A stretch of DNA of 64,000 nt, from contig CM067095.1 of NCBI GenBank assembly GCA_034008185.1, forward strand, positions 976,610-1,040,609, read 5' to 3'. Positions 1-16,612 of this stretch are shown here, in pieces. A model generated the notes under the pieces. That model saw only the letters and a list, made by a program, of their open reading frames with translations, did not search any database and had not been told where the DNA came from. A program made the position numbers and the translations under genes. Position 1 is the stretch's first letter, and each line of letters opens with the position of its first letter. Source of the stretch: Gorsachius magnificus. Taxonomy: Eukaryota; Chordata; Aves; Pelecaniformes; Ardeidae.

Positions 1-554
1 CAGCAGGGGGTTGCTCGACCCGCAGCACTGGGAAGTTACGCAAGCGGCCGGTTCCCATCGTGCGTTCCCAGGCGAGTGAGCCCGAACCGAGACCGGGGAA
101 TCTGCAAGCGGCTGCGGCGTCAAAGTGCTTCTCGGTGGAGAAATGACCGCCGGCTCGTCGGCTCCGGAGCCGCTGCAGTCGCGGGCGGGAGCAGGGAGAA
201 GCAGCCGGGATTTTTCCAGTGGTCCTGTTCCTGCTCGGTGCTGGGGGTGGATCCTGCGGTGCAAGCAGCGTCGCTGGCAGCGGACACGCTGTGAAGGGGG
301 TGGGAGAGCCCCGTGTCCCCGTCCCCCCCCCGCCCCGCTCCCCGGGCAGCTGTGCTCACAGCTGGCTGCGGGCCAGCGCGGCCGGGTGGCACACAGAGGA
401 AGGCCAGGCCAGCCCGCAGAGGAGGAAGGCCAGCCCGCAGAGGAGGAAGGCCAGCCTGCAGAGGCAGCCCTCGGTGGCCCAGCATTTGCAGATGTAAATG
501 GCAGCAGAGAACCCAGGGCTCGCGGCCGGGCGGCTGAAGATGGGTCCGGAGGAG
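1..554. other. GC-rich 5' flank of TPST2, no gene seen
   Basis: The stretch is CpG-rich and could be promoter or noncoding 5' UTR of a transcript heading right into TPST2. No open frame here resembles a known protein, and no first exon can be fixed from sequence alone. The only distinct structure is a short tandem repeat near 407-467. Confidence 0.4.
407..467. repeat. 21-bp tandem repeat, about 3 copies
   Basis: Three consecutive units of about 21 bp, each containing GGCCAGCC(C/T)GCAGAGG. The first two are nearly identical and the third diverges at its end. It is a small GC-rich minisatellite with no coding role seen. Confidence 0.8.
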
Positions 555-555
555 G

Positions 556-1026
556 GCTACTAAAATGCTCCGAGGGGCTACTGAAATGCTCCGAGGGCTG
601 GAGCCCCTCTGCTCTGAGGCCAGGCTGGGAGAGTTGGGGGTGCTCAGCCTGGAGCAGAGGAGGCTGCGGGCAGAGCTGAGTGCGGCCGCTCAGGGCTTCA
701 AGGGGGCCCAGAGGAAAGGGGGGGACAAGCTTTTTAGTAGGGCCAGCTGGGACAGGACAAGGGGTGATGGTTTTAAACTGAAGCAGGGGAGGGTTAGACT
801 GGTTCTAAGGAAGAAATTCTTTCCAATGAGGGTGGTGAAACCCTGGCAGGGGTTGCCCAGAGAGGGGGTGGAGGCCCCATCCCTGGGACCATTCCAGGCC
901 AGGTTGGCCGGGGCTGTGAGCAACCTGATGTGGTTCAAGGTGTCCCTGCTCCTGCAGGGGGGTTGGGCTGGGGGACCTCTGAGGGTCCCTTCCCACCCAA
1001 AACATTCTAGGATTCTATGATTCTAA
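556..1026 (+). mobile_element. CR1 LINE 3' fragment, plus orientation
   Basis: This is a 5'-truncated CR1 retrotransposon tail. Seen: the CR1 block GGGTGCTCAGCCTGGAGCAG near 640, the region around GAAATTCTTTCC, the segment reading as a degraded end of the reverse-transcriptase frame, and the diagnostic 3' terminus ATTCTATGATTCT at about 1012-1025. No intact frame remains, so it cannot move by itself. The left edge holds a short direct duplication (GCTACTAAAATGCTCCGAGG, then the same with one change), which may lie partly outside the element. Confidence 0.93.
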
Positions 1027-3449
1027 GACGGGACCCGAGCCGTGAAGCACTCGGCCATGCTCCTCAGGGCAATACGCCTTACGGGTCAGCCGCGCCGTGC
1101 GTGGAGCAGCACGCCTTGGGAGGAGCCGTTTCCTTTTCTTCCATCCACAGTTTCACAAGAAGAGCCTCTCCCACGCCGGGGCTTGGTGGGAATGTCGTTG
1201 CCCATCCTCGCTGGGGGCCATGCAGGCCCACGGGCTTTGCGCCGTCTCGAGCGGGAGGCCACGTATTCACACATCGCCGAAGTCGGTGCTGGGCAGCGCT
1301 CTCTGCCCTTCCCAAAATTACTGGCTTTGTGAAAATGCCGGACGCTCGCCCTCGTGGCAGGCGACGTGCCGAGCCCGGCTGGGCTGCGGTGCAGATCCCG
1401 GGGACGTGGGGCGCCGCTGCCGAAGCGTGGCTGGCCCCCGGCGTCTCTTCTCGCCTCGCTGCCCGGGGGGGGTGCAGCGTGCCCCCCGCTCCGCGTCGCC
1501 CTCTCCTCGGTCAGTGCCGTCAGCGCTGGGGGGTGCCTGGTGTTGCTGGGTAGGGAAGTAAAATATTTTGATTTTGTTTCTTAAGCAAATTTGAGGTTTT
1601 GGGGTTTCTCTGGCAGAAACAACTTTTTATTTGCAAATCCTGATCTTTGTGCGTGCAGGAATGGAGCTTGTTGAGACTTAGGGTTTGGCATGTGGACTTG
1701 GAAAATATTTATTTGAAGATACTTGGTATTTTTTCTAGCAGTTCCTTTGACTTCTTTTTCTCCCCATTGTATGGCGGGCTCTGGCCGCCCACACCCACGT
1801 GGGGAATCTTGGTTCAGTTTTGGGAGGGAAGGGTCGTGTTTGCACCGAGCGTAGGGAGTTAACGTGGAGGCCACAAACTCTGGCTCCCCTCGCCCCGCAG
1901 CGCTCCCTGCGCCCTCTCCAGCAGGGATCCCGGGGACCTGCCCCGGGGACGGGGACGGGAGGTGGAAGGACCCTGGTTGGAGGCGCGGGGAGGAGGGGGG
2001 GCACAGCTCTGTGCTTCCCAGAGCCCCCTCCCTCGTCCGGCTCTGGAGGGGGGGGACCGGGACGATGGGATCGCTGGTGCGAGGGGAGCCAGCGTGGGAG
2101 CGTGTTTGCCTGTCACCGTTGGTGCGGGTCCCGCAGCGGCTCCCACGCTGGCTTTGCCCTCGTCCCCCTGAGGCAGCAACTGCAGAGTAATTAAGAAAAG
2201 GTGAATTGGAGCTGCGGGTTGATTAAAACTCAGCATCAGAGCTCCTGTCCTGTTTCGGCACAAGCGCTTCCGAAGCAGAGACCGAGCCGATCTGCTGGGT
2301 GGCTCCATCCGTCGCCGAGGGGTCACAGCCCCCCCCTCCCACTCCGGCGCCCGTCCCTTCGCAGCACGGGGCGGCGGGGGTGGGTCGCCCTTCCCCGCCC
2401 GTACCCCCTCGCTCGGCTCCGTCCTTCCAGCGGCGGCTGCGCCTCCCGACCCCGCTCCCTGAGCCCAGAGGGGGACGGGGCCAGCCCCTTCCCTCCTGGC
2501 TTCGCCGCAGCTTTGCTGGGGGGCGGTGGGGACGGCGGCTTGTGCCGGGTCGCTGGGGTGGGGGTGCCTCCATCGCCGCCTCCTGCCAGCAGCTTTTGCT
2601 TCGGGCGTTTCATAATTAATAAGCCAGTTTGAGAGAAAGGCTGTTGCCTTACGGAGAGGTTGGCAGAAGCAGATACTGTGGTTTCCATCCCCGGATGATA
2701 AAATGCCATCGCTGTGCTTGGAAGGAGAGGCGGGCGGAGCGAAGGTGCTGTCAGCTGGCGGGATTTTTATTATTTCGGGAACATTGGAGCATTGAGCAGG
2801 ATAATAAAATGTTTTCCTAATCATAACGGCCTCGAGGCCATAAATAAACAGCGCATTTGTGCTGTGAAATGTCTTGTCGATTCTTGTTGATGTGATTTAG
2901 AGCCTGTTGAAGCGGGCTGGCGCGCCGCGCGTGCATCCCGGCCAGGCCCTCCTGGGGTGGCGTGCGGGGGTGCGCGGCTGGGGTCGGGCTGCGTGGCTCG
3001 GGGCTTCCACCCTGCAGGATTTTCCGAGTGCGAAAGGCGGCGTTTGAAGCCGCTGCACGCCGCCTTCATCCTCGGGGCAGCACATTCTGCTAGTTTATTA
3101 TTCCAGGTACTCAGCAGCGAGAATAAATTCCCCCGTATCCCCACCGGAGGAGGAGGGCTCTGCACTTTGGGAGAAAAACGGCCTTTTGTGAACCCCCCTC
3201 GCCCCTGCAGGTCCAAGCCAGCCACCTCCGGGCTGCAGGAATAGCGGTAGCTGCGGTGGTGCCGGGGAGCAGGAGCTGCGCCGTGGCGGTGGGCTGTGCT
3301 GCCGGACCCTCGCCCCCAGCCGCCGGGGCGGCCTCGGCGTCCGAGCGGGGCTGCCAGAGCCGTGGCGAGCACCCTGCGCGGCGAGGCGGGGATGTCCGGG
3401 AGCCCGCGTCGGTGCAGGGACTCTGCCCGGTGCGTTGTGTCGAAGGCGC
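1027..3449. other. TPST2 upstream region, no exon identified
   Basis: GC-rich, CpG-dense stretches (about 1870-2600 and 3240-3440) alternate with AT-richer patches at about 1555-1790 and 2605-2900. I see no recognisable coding exon. The CpG-dense stretches could be a TPST2 promoter or alternative noncoding first exons, but nothing here fixes a transcription start. A 12-bp perfect palindrome, GGCCTCGAGGCC, sits at about 2828-2839 in the second AT-rich patch. Confidence 0.4.
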
Positions 3450-4018
3450 TGTCCTGGTTTCGGCTGGGATAGAGTTAATTTTCTTCACAGAAGCTAGCAT
3501 CGTGCTGTGCTTTGGATTTAGTGCTAGAAGAACGTTGATAACACGCTGATGTTTTTAGTTGTTGCCAAGCAGTGCTCAGACTGCTCAAGGACTTTTTGAG
3601 CTTCTCCTGCTCGGCCAGGTGCATAACAAGCTGGGAGTACAGCACAGCCAGGACCCAAACTGCCCAAAGAGCTATTCCAGACCATAGAACGTCATGCCCG
3701 GGGTGGGGGGGTTTGGTGGGTCGGTCGGTCGCGGGGGGAGTGATCGCTGCTCGGGGACTGCTCGCTGCTCGGGACGGGCTGGGCATCGGTCGCGGGTGGT
3801 GAGCAATTGCATTGTGCATCATTCGTTTTGTATATTCTGTATATTTTGTTATCATTCTCATTATTACTATTATTATTTTCTCTTTTAAACTGCCTTTATC
3901 TCGCCCTCGGCTCTAACCTTTTTCCCCTTCCCGATTCTCTCCCCCATCCCACTGAGGGGGGGGGGAGTGAGCGAGCGGCTGCGTGGTGCTGAGTTGCCAG
4001 CCGGGTTAAACCACGACA
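3450..4018 (+). mobile_element. Solo LTR of an avian endogenous retrovirus
   Basis: The element starts TGTCCTGGTTTC and ends CCACGACA, giving the TG...CA termini typical of retroviral LTRs. It is flanked by a 4-bp direct repeat, GCGC, at 3446-3449 and 4019-4022, consistent with a target-site duplication. It is about 569 bp and no internal gag, pol or env sequence lies beside it, so it is a solo LTR left by recombination between two LTRs. The ends match an LTR type I recognise from many bird genomes. No TATA box is visible in the middle, where GC-rich TCGG and CTCGG repeats lie. It sits in the TPST2 5' region in the same orientation as the gene. Confidence 0.85.
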
Positions 4019-4022
4019 GCGC

Positions 4023-7000
4023 TCAACCGATGGGAAGGGGGCAGGAGCTGCAGGCGCGGCAGCGTTGGCGTGCCCTGCGGCTGCTCTGGAGGTGAGCTGA
4101 GCCAGCTGGGCGCTCAGATGCACGCTTGAGCACCTTCCTTGTGGTTTGGGTGCTGAGATGTGCGCTCAAACACCCATTCCTGCAGCCCTTGGGTTATTTC
4201 TTCTGGTTTTACTGGGGATGATGTCAGCGGTGCAGATGCCAACCACAGCGCCGTTTGTTCCGCTTGGGGATTTTCAAAGGGACGCATAACCCTGAAGTGC
4301 TCTCAAATCCATGTGCTCTTACTGGTATTGGCTTCTGATTCCTGTAGATGCGCCTGGGTTTGTGGCCTGCAGTGCATCTCTAGCTTTGGTAAGCAAAAAC
4401 TGTTCTGCTGTTGATGTTGCTGTTCCCACCGCTTGGTGGCCTGAAAGCAACTTTCTTTTTGAGCGCCGTAGGTGCCAGCTACAGCTTCGTTTCATGCACA
4501 CAGAGGTGGGCTCTCGCTGCCCAGAGCCTCGGGCCACCGCTGCCCTCCGGCAGAGGTTTGTACAGAGCTCCCGGCCCGCTGCGAGCGGCTGCGGGATGGG
4601 TTGGGGTGGGTTGGACCCAGCTCCCGCCGGCTGGGCGGCCCCGCGGGGACCGATCCTTGCCGTGCTGGGGGCGGGTGGGCGCGAGCCGTGGGTTGTGCAG
4701 CAGGGCTGACGCCGCGCTTGGGTGAGCCTCAGCCCCCGCCGGCCCCTCGGCTGCCGCCGTGGGCACGCAGCAGCAAGCGGCGACCGGTGCTTGCTCCGTG
4801 CTTTGCTGCTTTCCAGGGCTGCTGGTCGACCTCTGGGGGAATGTTTTAAAATTCGCTGATGAGCTTTCGCTCCGGCTGCTTTGAAACCGAGGTGGAGAAA
4901 CATCCCGTGCGTCTGCGTGCCGGCAGCCCGTCCCTTCCCACTCCTGGCCCTCAGCCCCCGGCGGCTCTTCCCAGCTTTCCTCTCCCGGGGCTCGTTTGAC
5001 CCCTCTCTGGTTTGCTGCTGCCTCCTCAGGACGCGAGCATCTCTGTCCTGCTCAGGGAGATGCCCGGGAGTCAGCGGGAGTTTTGAAACGCGCGTTACCG
5101 AGTTGCCAGCCGGAGAAGCACGCCTGCCGTCGGCGGGGACCGCGCTTCTGGGCGCGTCGTTCGGCTGAGCCCAGGTCGGGACGGCAGCGGTCACCCTCAG
5201 GCAAGCTCTGCTTATTTTTGTGTTGCGTGCCGCGTGTGAATTAACTGGAGGCTATCAATTAAGTGATTACATTTTGCTGATTTGCAAAGATGCGAGCTAG
5301 TTCTCTTAGGATATTTCTTGCTGACCACAGCTTCTGCTGCTGTTCCACCACAACGGCATCTGCAGTTCCTCAGCCTTTTGTTAAGCACCAACAATTTAAG
5401 CTGAAATTTTCCAGGCCACACCTATGTCTTTTGGTCTTAAGTTGCAGTTGACAGCAATCATTTCTGGGAACGGTTTAAAGAAAAATGCATTTTTTGACGA
5501 TACCGAGCTTCTTGTAGAAAGCGGGTTTGCTGTTGGTTTGTAACCCCTCGCTGCTTTAAGAAACGGACTCGAGCCATTGCTTCATCACTGCGGAGGGTGC
5601 ACGGCGCTCTGGCGCCGGGGGCCCCGGCTGCTCCGGTACCGCGCTGCGCCAGCGCACGGGGCCGCTCTCCGGCGGGGGTGGTGCTTTGCCTCTTTCACAG
5701 CAGCAGGTGAAGGAGGACGTGGAGGCTGCAGGCGGTTGGTGCTCGCCGTTGGTGCTCGCTCGGCCGTGGTGTCCGCCCGGCGGGCGCAGCAGCCTTTGCT
5801 GCACGGCCCCGTGCTGCGGTGAGAGCCGTCAGGAAGGAAGTCTGCAAGCGTGTGTTTGTCTGTGTGTCTGTCTGTGTGTGCAAGGGCAAGAGCTGGAGCC
5901 GTTTCCGGAGCGGGGTGCCTTGGGACGGGGCTGTTAAACCGCCGCCGCTCCGTGCACCAGATCGTTCGTGGCGCTGCAGAAGCGCATGCGGGGATGCAGC
6001 CGCTGCTGCTCCGCGGACCGGCAGCCGTGTCCGGACCTGAAATCCCCTGGTGGATGGAGGCCGGGCCGGGGTCGTGCAGAAAGCCTTGCCGGGAAGGAGG
6101 GCGATGCGTGCACGGTGGATAAGCTCTTGCAAAGTTCATGCTGGGTGGAGTTTCCCTTTGGTTTCTAATTAGTGCTGAAGTGGAGGGGCCGTGTGATATT
6201 TGGTGGCAGCTGGGCAGGAGAGGAGGAGACTCTTGGGTGGCTGGAATATCAATTAGTGCCTGTACTTGAAATGTTCTCAAAAACATCCTCGGAGGCTGGG
6301 ATGTGGTTGTGCACCAAGGAGGAGCTGGCCGTGGGAAGGGGCAGCTGCAGCGGCCCCCCGACAAGCCCACGGCCCCCTGCACACGCTGTGAGCCCCGGAG
6401 CAGAGTGCCACCCTGCCTGCCCGCCGGGTCCTGGTCTCCTGCGGGGACACGGCTGCCGTTCCGCGGGCAGGACCCCAGTGCATGCACGCTGGCACCAGCG
6501 CGCTCTGCGCTTGCAGGACAGCTCGAGCCAAGGCGGTGTGGGTGGCCGCCGGGCTCCCCGGGTGGGTGCCGTCCTTGTGGGCACAGGCGTTGTGTCCTTG
6601 TGGGAAACCTGGCATTTGGGCTGACGTGCGGTGTTGGCTCCCTACCTGGTGGGGTCTGTGAGCCGCGAGGGGCTGGCGCTGCCACTTCGGTGAGGCCAGA
6701 GAGAGATTTGTTCCTTGGGCTGGAGCCGGGGAGGTCCTGGCGGCTCCCAGCACAGAGCTTGACCCCGCCTGGAGGCTGGAGCGTGACCTGCCAGGCCTGG
6801 GGAGTCCCCTGGGCCCCGTCTCCTTGTGCCGTTCCTGGTTTGGGGACTCTGGCTGTGGCCTGACTTGTGCCTGATGTCAGCGTTTGTACCAAAGCCCGCG
6901 GCAGGCGAGTCTGGGGCTGCTTCCCCTGGGACGGGCTGTTGCGCCGGTCGCTTGCGTGCAATGGAAGCGTGCCACGTTTGGACCGCCGTCCCCCGGGTTT

Positions 7001-10000
7001 TAAACATCCCAGCTGCTCCCATCCCCCTGGGGCTTCATTTCCTAAAAGAGCAGCCGCCTTCCCGCTGCCCTCGCATTCTCCTTCTGGCTCAGCCCTGCGG
7101 ACGCCGCCGTGGTGGAGCGGCGCTGGTGCCATGGGGTGGGTGGCCGAGTCGCGGGCTGCTGGCCCTGAGCCGGGACCACCTTTCCCTGGGCTGGCAGGGG
7201 GGCTGTGGGCAGGAGGGGTGCCTGCGGCAGGGCGAGTTCCCAAGGAGGAGAGCATCGCTCGTCGCCGTGCTTGCAGATGGCCGTGATAAATAAACAAATG
7301 ACCATTGTGGCTTTTCTTCCCCATTAGGTGTTTATGCGGCTGCCTGTGTTTCAGCATGAAGCTCGGCTAGCAGCAAAATGAACTTCCCGGGGGAAGGTGA
7401 GTGCCTTGGATGGCAGCGCCAGAGCAGTCGATTCCCCTGTGACGCTGGGCGCGGGCTGGCGAATGTTTCCTAGGTCTGTGCACGCCACCGCTGATGCCCC
7501 GTTAGTACCGTGTTGCCCTCACAAGCTGACCAGGAATGGTTTAAGCCTTGTTTGTGCTAATGTCCGATCAGCATGCAAAATAAGGCAGACTTTCTGCCTC
7601 TAGGACCTCTTGCGTCCTTGTTTGTCCCTGCTCTGCTGTCACTTCCCCGCCAGCTCCCATCCTCCCCCATGCTCTCTGCTCTGGGGACCAGCCTTGCTCT
7701 GATGGCAATTGGGGACAGAGTCCCTGGCTGCGGGTCACAGCCTGTCCCTGTCCAGCAGTGTCCGAGCTGCACTCGGGGACTTCAGCCCGGGGTCGGCTGC
7801 TGGCACTTTGATTTCTGCTCCTGCCACCAGCTGCGGTGGTTTTTAGTCCTTGCCGTGAAGAAGCCAGAGAGCCCCCGAGAGCTCCCTAATTCCTGCTGGA
7901 GTGGAAAGCTCTCAGAGCCAGCTCAGGCATCCGAAGGACTAGAAGGTCATATCTGATCAGACAGCCGTGCCGCCTAATTATGCCATGATATCTTCCACCA
8001 GGTATCTGCTGTGGAGGAAATGATCCATCCCTGTTCTTTCATAGACTATTAAGCCTTATAAATTCGGGGGAATTCGTAGTGGGGGATTGCACAAAAGAGT
8101 TGAAAATAAGCCGGGGTTGGTTGCGGTTGCGTGGCAGACCGCTGCCGGGCGCACTCATGAGTGCCTCTCCGGCCCGCCCGGGCGCACTGGGATAATCCGG
8201 CTGGAGAATTCCCTTCTGCTTCGGCCCCGCCGGTGCCCGGGGCTGCCGTGCGGGAGGCAGAGCGGGGCCAGGAGCGGTGGTTTGCCGCAGCAGCGGGGAG
8301 AGTCCGGAGCACCGCAGGAAGGGAGAAGCCGAGCTCCCCGACAGCAGCCGTCGGCACCCCTGGCTCCTCTTGCCCCGCGGCGGATTGAGGGCTTCCCCGT
8401 GCTGGTGGTGCTGGATGGGCAGCGGTGGGGGCTGGCCCTGCCCTGGCCGGGGCGGCAGGGTGATCCCCAGGGACACGGCACTTTGTCCCAGCGGGTGCTG
8501 CTGGGGCAGGGCCGGTACCGCAGGCTCCCAGCCCGCCTCCCGCTTCGCACCCACGGTGAGTGGGTCCTTTTGTTCCTCTCCGGCGGCACTGGGACCGGAG
8601 CTGCCGGGAGCATCTCGGTGGGAAACGCTCACTGTAAGCTGTTTTTGCAAAGAACAGAGCACTGCTGTGCTCCCAGCCTCCTTTTTTTTTTGCAGGTCTT
8701 TCCTGCTAATTAGCCTGTCTTGGTCTGCATAACCGTAATTATTCCAGTTGGCCCTTAAATCCTGACCGCTCCAGCTACGATGCATTGAAATGGCTCTTGC
8801 CGCATTTGCAATTATTTTTAGGGTGAACATTTGAATATATTTACATGACTGAAACAGACCGAGATAGCTGGATGGAGCAGATGAGCGCTTGTCTTTTCAA
8901 TGGGTCGGCCCAGTGCTGCATAAATGCCGGAGCTGTTTGTTGTTCCCTCTGATTTACATCTAAACAAATGGACCAGCATTTGGCTTTCTGACTTTTGTAT
9001 AGCACAGGGGCATGCATTTGAAGCTGTTTAACCTTGGTATGTTACCCAAGCAGCTGGCCAGGAGGTCAACCGCGGTGCTAAAAAGCCACAAAAGTAATTT
9101 TGGTGGCGATGTGACTTTGCTGCTGGGATGGGAAAGCGCGTGGCTGGGTGGGTGGAGAGGCACTGGCTCGCTGTGTCCTGGTGGTCCCAGGGGTCGAGCA
9201 GAAGGGGATAAAAGCAGAGCGGGGGGATGGCGAGGAGCTGACTGCTTCACCGGTCGGGGTAGGTGGAGTGGGACCTGGAGCACCCGGCGGGTTCGGGGCC
9301 GCCCGCGCTGGCAGGGCAGGCAGGGCAGGCAGGGCAGGGCAGGGCAGGCAGGGCAGGCAGGGCAGGGCAGGAGGCTGCCTGGCTCCAGGACGGCTCTCCT
9401 GCCCGCTCCCCACCGCAGAGGGGCTTTGCACGGGCTGCTGCTGAATGTGCTCTTTGGTGGAGAGAGTCGAGGGGAGGAAACGTTTTTCTGAAGCAGTTCT
9501 TTGGAGCGTCAGCGAAACAAAACGCGTGGACGTCCCGTTCCTTCCACTCCATTCAGCTCCCGGCCCAGCCACATCATGACAAAGAACTTGAAATCCCTGG
9601 GTGAGCCCAGGGGAGGATTGCAAAACCTGTGCTCGCAAATGGAGCAGAAGGGGGGAGGGCGTGGGGAGCCGTGCCAGCGCTCGCAGTAGGGTAGGCTTGG
9701 GTAGGCTTGCAGGAACAGCCAGGCTTCCCACTGGATACCCTACGGGACGCAGGGAACCCAAAACGCCCCAGCGCCAGGTCAAGTCTTCAAGGATTCTAAG
9801 CAAGGTCAGTCTGCGGAGGGAGGGCGTTCAACGCTGACTCTGTGCGTTGCTCTTGGCCTTCCCGTGGTTTAACTTCTCGTCGTGTTTCGTTCTAGCGGGT
9901 AACTGCTTCTCCTGACTCAGACCCTTAAAATTTGCACGAGATGCTTTTGTTTTTCTCTCGTTTCGGCTTTCCCCCCCTCCCCTGCGACCGCACGTTGAAA

Positions 10001-10423
10001 CCAAAGAAAATGTAGGAAGGAGGCAGGTGGCTGCGGGAAGTGAGAAGACTGAGCTGGGTTTTGGGAGGAAGGAGAACTGCAGGGAGGGTTTGGGCTTCAT
10101 CTGGGGTGGAACAGACTCTCCGTAAAGATTTTTTTTTTTTTTTTTTTTTAAGGACTGACGTGGCCCCTCCTTTCCGAAATGTCCCTGGAGCTTTGCTTCA
10201 GCTGTAAACCTGTGATTCTGGGTATGCAAACAGTCCAGAAATAATTGCTTTGGGTGTGCTCTGAGGCAGACTTTAATTACTGCCTGGGTGGAAGGCACCT
10301 AGCCTGGGAGTTGCTGATAAGCGAAAGAGATGATGAAAGCCTGGGATGGTGTCAGCATCCACGCGGAGGTGCCGCCGGGATCGCAGCTCCTGCTCCTCTG
10401 ACCGTGCTGCCTTTCCCTTGCAG
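4023..10423. other. TPST2 5' intron or flank, no coding exon
   Basis: No recognisable protein-coding exon was found. GC-rich stretches (4560-5200, 5580-6120, 8150-8620) alternate with AT-richer ones (about 5210-5560, 7930-8110, 8690-9110). The AT-richer stretches carry several homeodomain-type cores such as CTAATTAG and CAATTAAGTG. A pentanucleotide repeat lies at 9308-9372 and a 23-base T run at 10129-10151. The right end is the splice acceptor of the TPST2 coding exon, so at least its 3' part is intron. Confidence 0.5.
9308..9372. repeat. GGCAG-type pentanucleotide repeat
   Basis: About 65 bp built of GGCAG/GGGCA units with occasional one-unit phase changes (for example GGCAGGGCAGGCAGGGCAGG). 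It is a simple repeat in noncoding DNA upstream of TPST2. Confidence 0.88.
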
Positions 10424-15294
<4,871 letters not shown>

Positions 15295-16347
15295 GAAAAT
15301 TAATGATTTCCAGGTAAGACCTTGCGCTTCATTTTGGGACTGGGGCAAATCTGCCTCCGTTACTCCAGGGTTAGCGTTTTGCTTGTGTAATTTCTTGTGC
15401 CTGTGGATTAGCCAGGCTGCTCCAGGCACGCTCGTTATGTGAATGATCCCCTTCGCAGTTGCTTTAGGTTTTCGGAACAATACCGTTACGTGAGACGATT
15501 TTGCCAGAAATTCTTTTTCTGAGCCCTGGAAACCGGCTTACTTCAGCGAAATGGAAATCAGCCACTGGGGAGAGTTATTACTGCCTGTCCCCGCGAGGAG
15601 TGTTGAGAGGGGGTGTGGGAAGGCGTAGATGAGCTGCGCTGAGCTGCTCCCCAGCTGTCTTCCAGGACGTGCCGCGGACCCGTGGAAGGGAAGATAAAGC
15701 GGTCGCATCTGCTGTCAGTTGGGGAAAACAACGCTGCTCCCCTGGGCTTCTGCTCCAGGCACAACTGGTGACATGTCAGACGTTTTCCCGTCTCTCTTTT
15801 CAGCTAGCCTCCACGTTAAAACATGAAATGTCATTTTTCTTATTAAAAATGACCCTTTAAAATCTAGTTTCCATGTAAAAGCAGCATATTGTGCTAAAAA
15901 AACCCCAAAGCAGAGGTGTTGAGTGAGAATTGAAGTTGTGTGCCTCCAGTCCTGGAGCCGGGACTTGGTTGCTTTCTAACCCTCTTTCTGTATCGTGGCT
16001 GCTTTAGAACCATCAGTCAGGGACCTGCTGTGCTGGCCCGACCGGGACCCGCTCCTGAGTCTCCGTTTCTCTCTTCCAGAACGCTGCAAATGGCCTTTTG
16101 TCGTCCGACAAAGAAGAGTTTGCAACGGCACCGGTGGGAATCGGTTATCCAAGCATATTGCTTGCTATACTACTATTGCCAAAATGACTTGCTGAACGAG
16201 GAATGTATTTGCATTTATTTGCAAAGGCCACACGTTGTCCCCGTCGGGTACCCGTCGCCTGCCTTTTCCGAGCGCTCCGTGGTGAAAGCATCTGTGGGAA
16301 TTCATAGGCGGTGCGGGCGGCGGCGGGCGATTTTTGTCTGCTACGGC

Positions 16348-16522
16348 CGGAGGACCCGTGAGGTCGTGTTTCTGTGCCCAGTGGAGGACTCGTGAGGTCA
16401 CAGCTGCCTGGTGGAGGACTTGGGTTTCCGGGGGGACCCGTGAGGTCACGTTTCCATGTCTGGTGGAGGACCTGTGAGGTCACGTCTGCCCGGTGGAGGA
16501 CCCGTGAGGTCACGCCTGCCCG
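16348..16522. repeat. 30-33 bp minisatellite carrying AGGTCA half-sites
   Basis: Five to six tandem units of about 30-33 bp with the core GTGGAGGACCCGTGAGGTCA. The last two units (16463-16492 and 16493-16522) are nearly identical, and one internal unit is truncated to about 20 bp. Four units keep an exact AGGTCA, the nuclear-receptor half-site, and a fifth has AGGTCG. The array lies about 500-660 bp upstream of the TFIP11 ATG, within the presumed TPST2 3' UTR. Confidence 0.85.
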
Positions 16523-16577
16523 GTGCGGCCCCTCTTGTCCTGACCCTGCAGAGCCTCTGCAGCGCCAGTGCCCTCCC

Positions 16578-16578
<1 letters not shown>

Positions 16579-16612
<34 letters not shown>
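16579..16612. repeat. 34-base poly-C run
   Basis: An uninterrupted run of 34 C, preceded by CCCTCCCT, lies between the TPST2 3' end and the TFIP11 promoter. Runs of this length are length-variable and error-prone in sequencing, so the true length is uncertain. Confidence 0.95.

Noticed and set aside
3807..3992. Short open frames within the solo LTR
   Set aside because: They are frames in noncoding LTR sequence with no retroviral protein similarity.
5585..7357. A 590-codon open frame on the minus strand
   Set aside because: Its product is Pro-, Ser-, Arg- and Gly-rich with no recognisable domain. It arises from GC-rich DNA poor in stop codons, in the TPST2 5' region.
16348..16522. CRISPR-like repeat array
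   Set aside because: The units are contiguous tandem repeats without unique spacers, in a vertebrate genome. It is a minisatellite.
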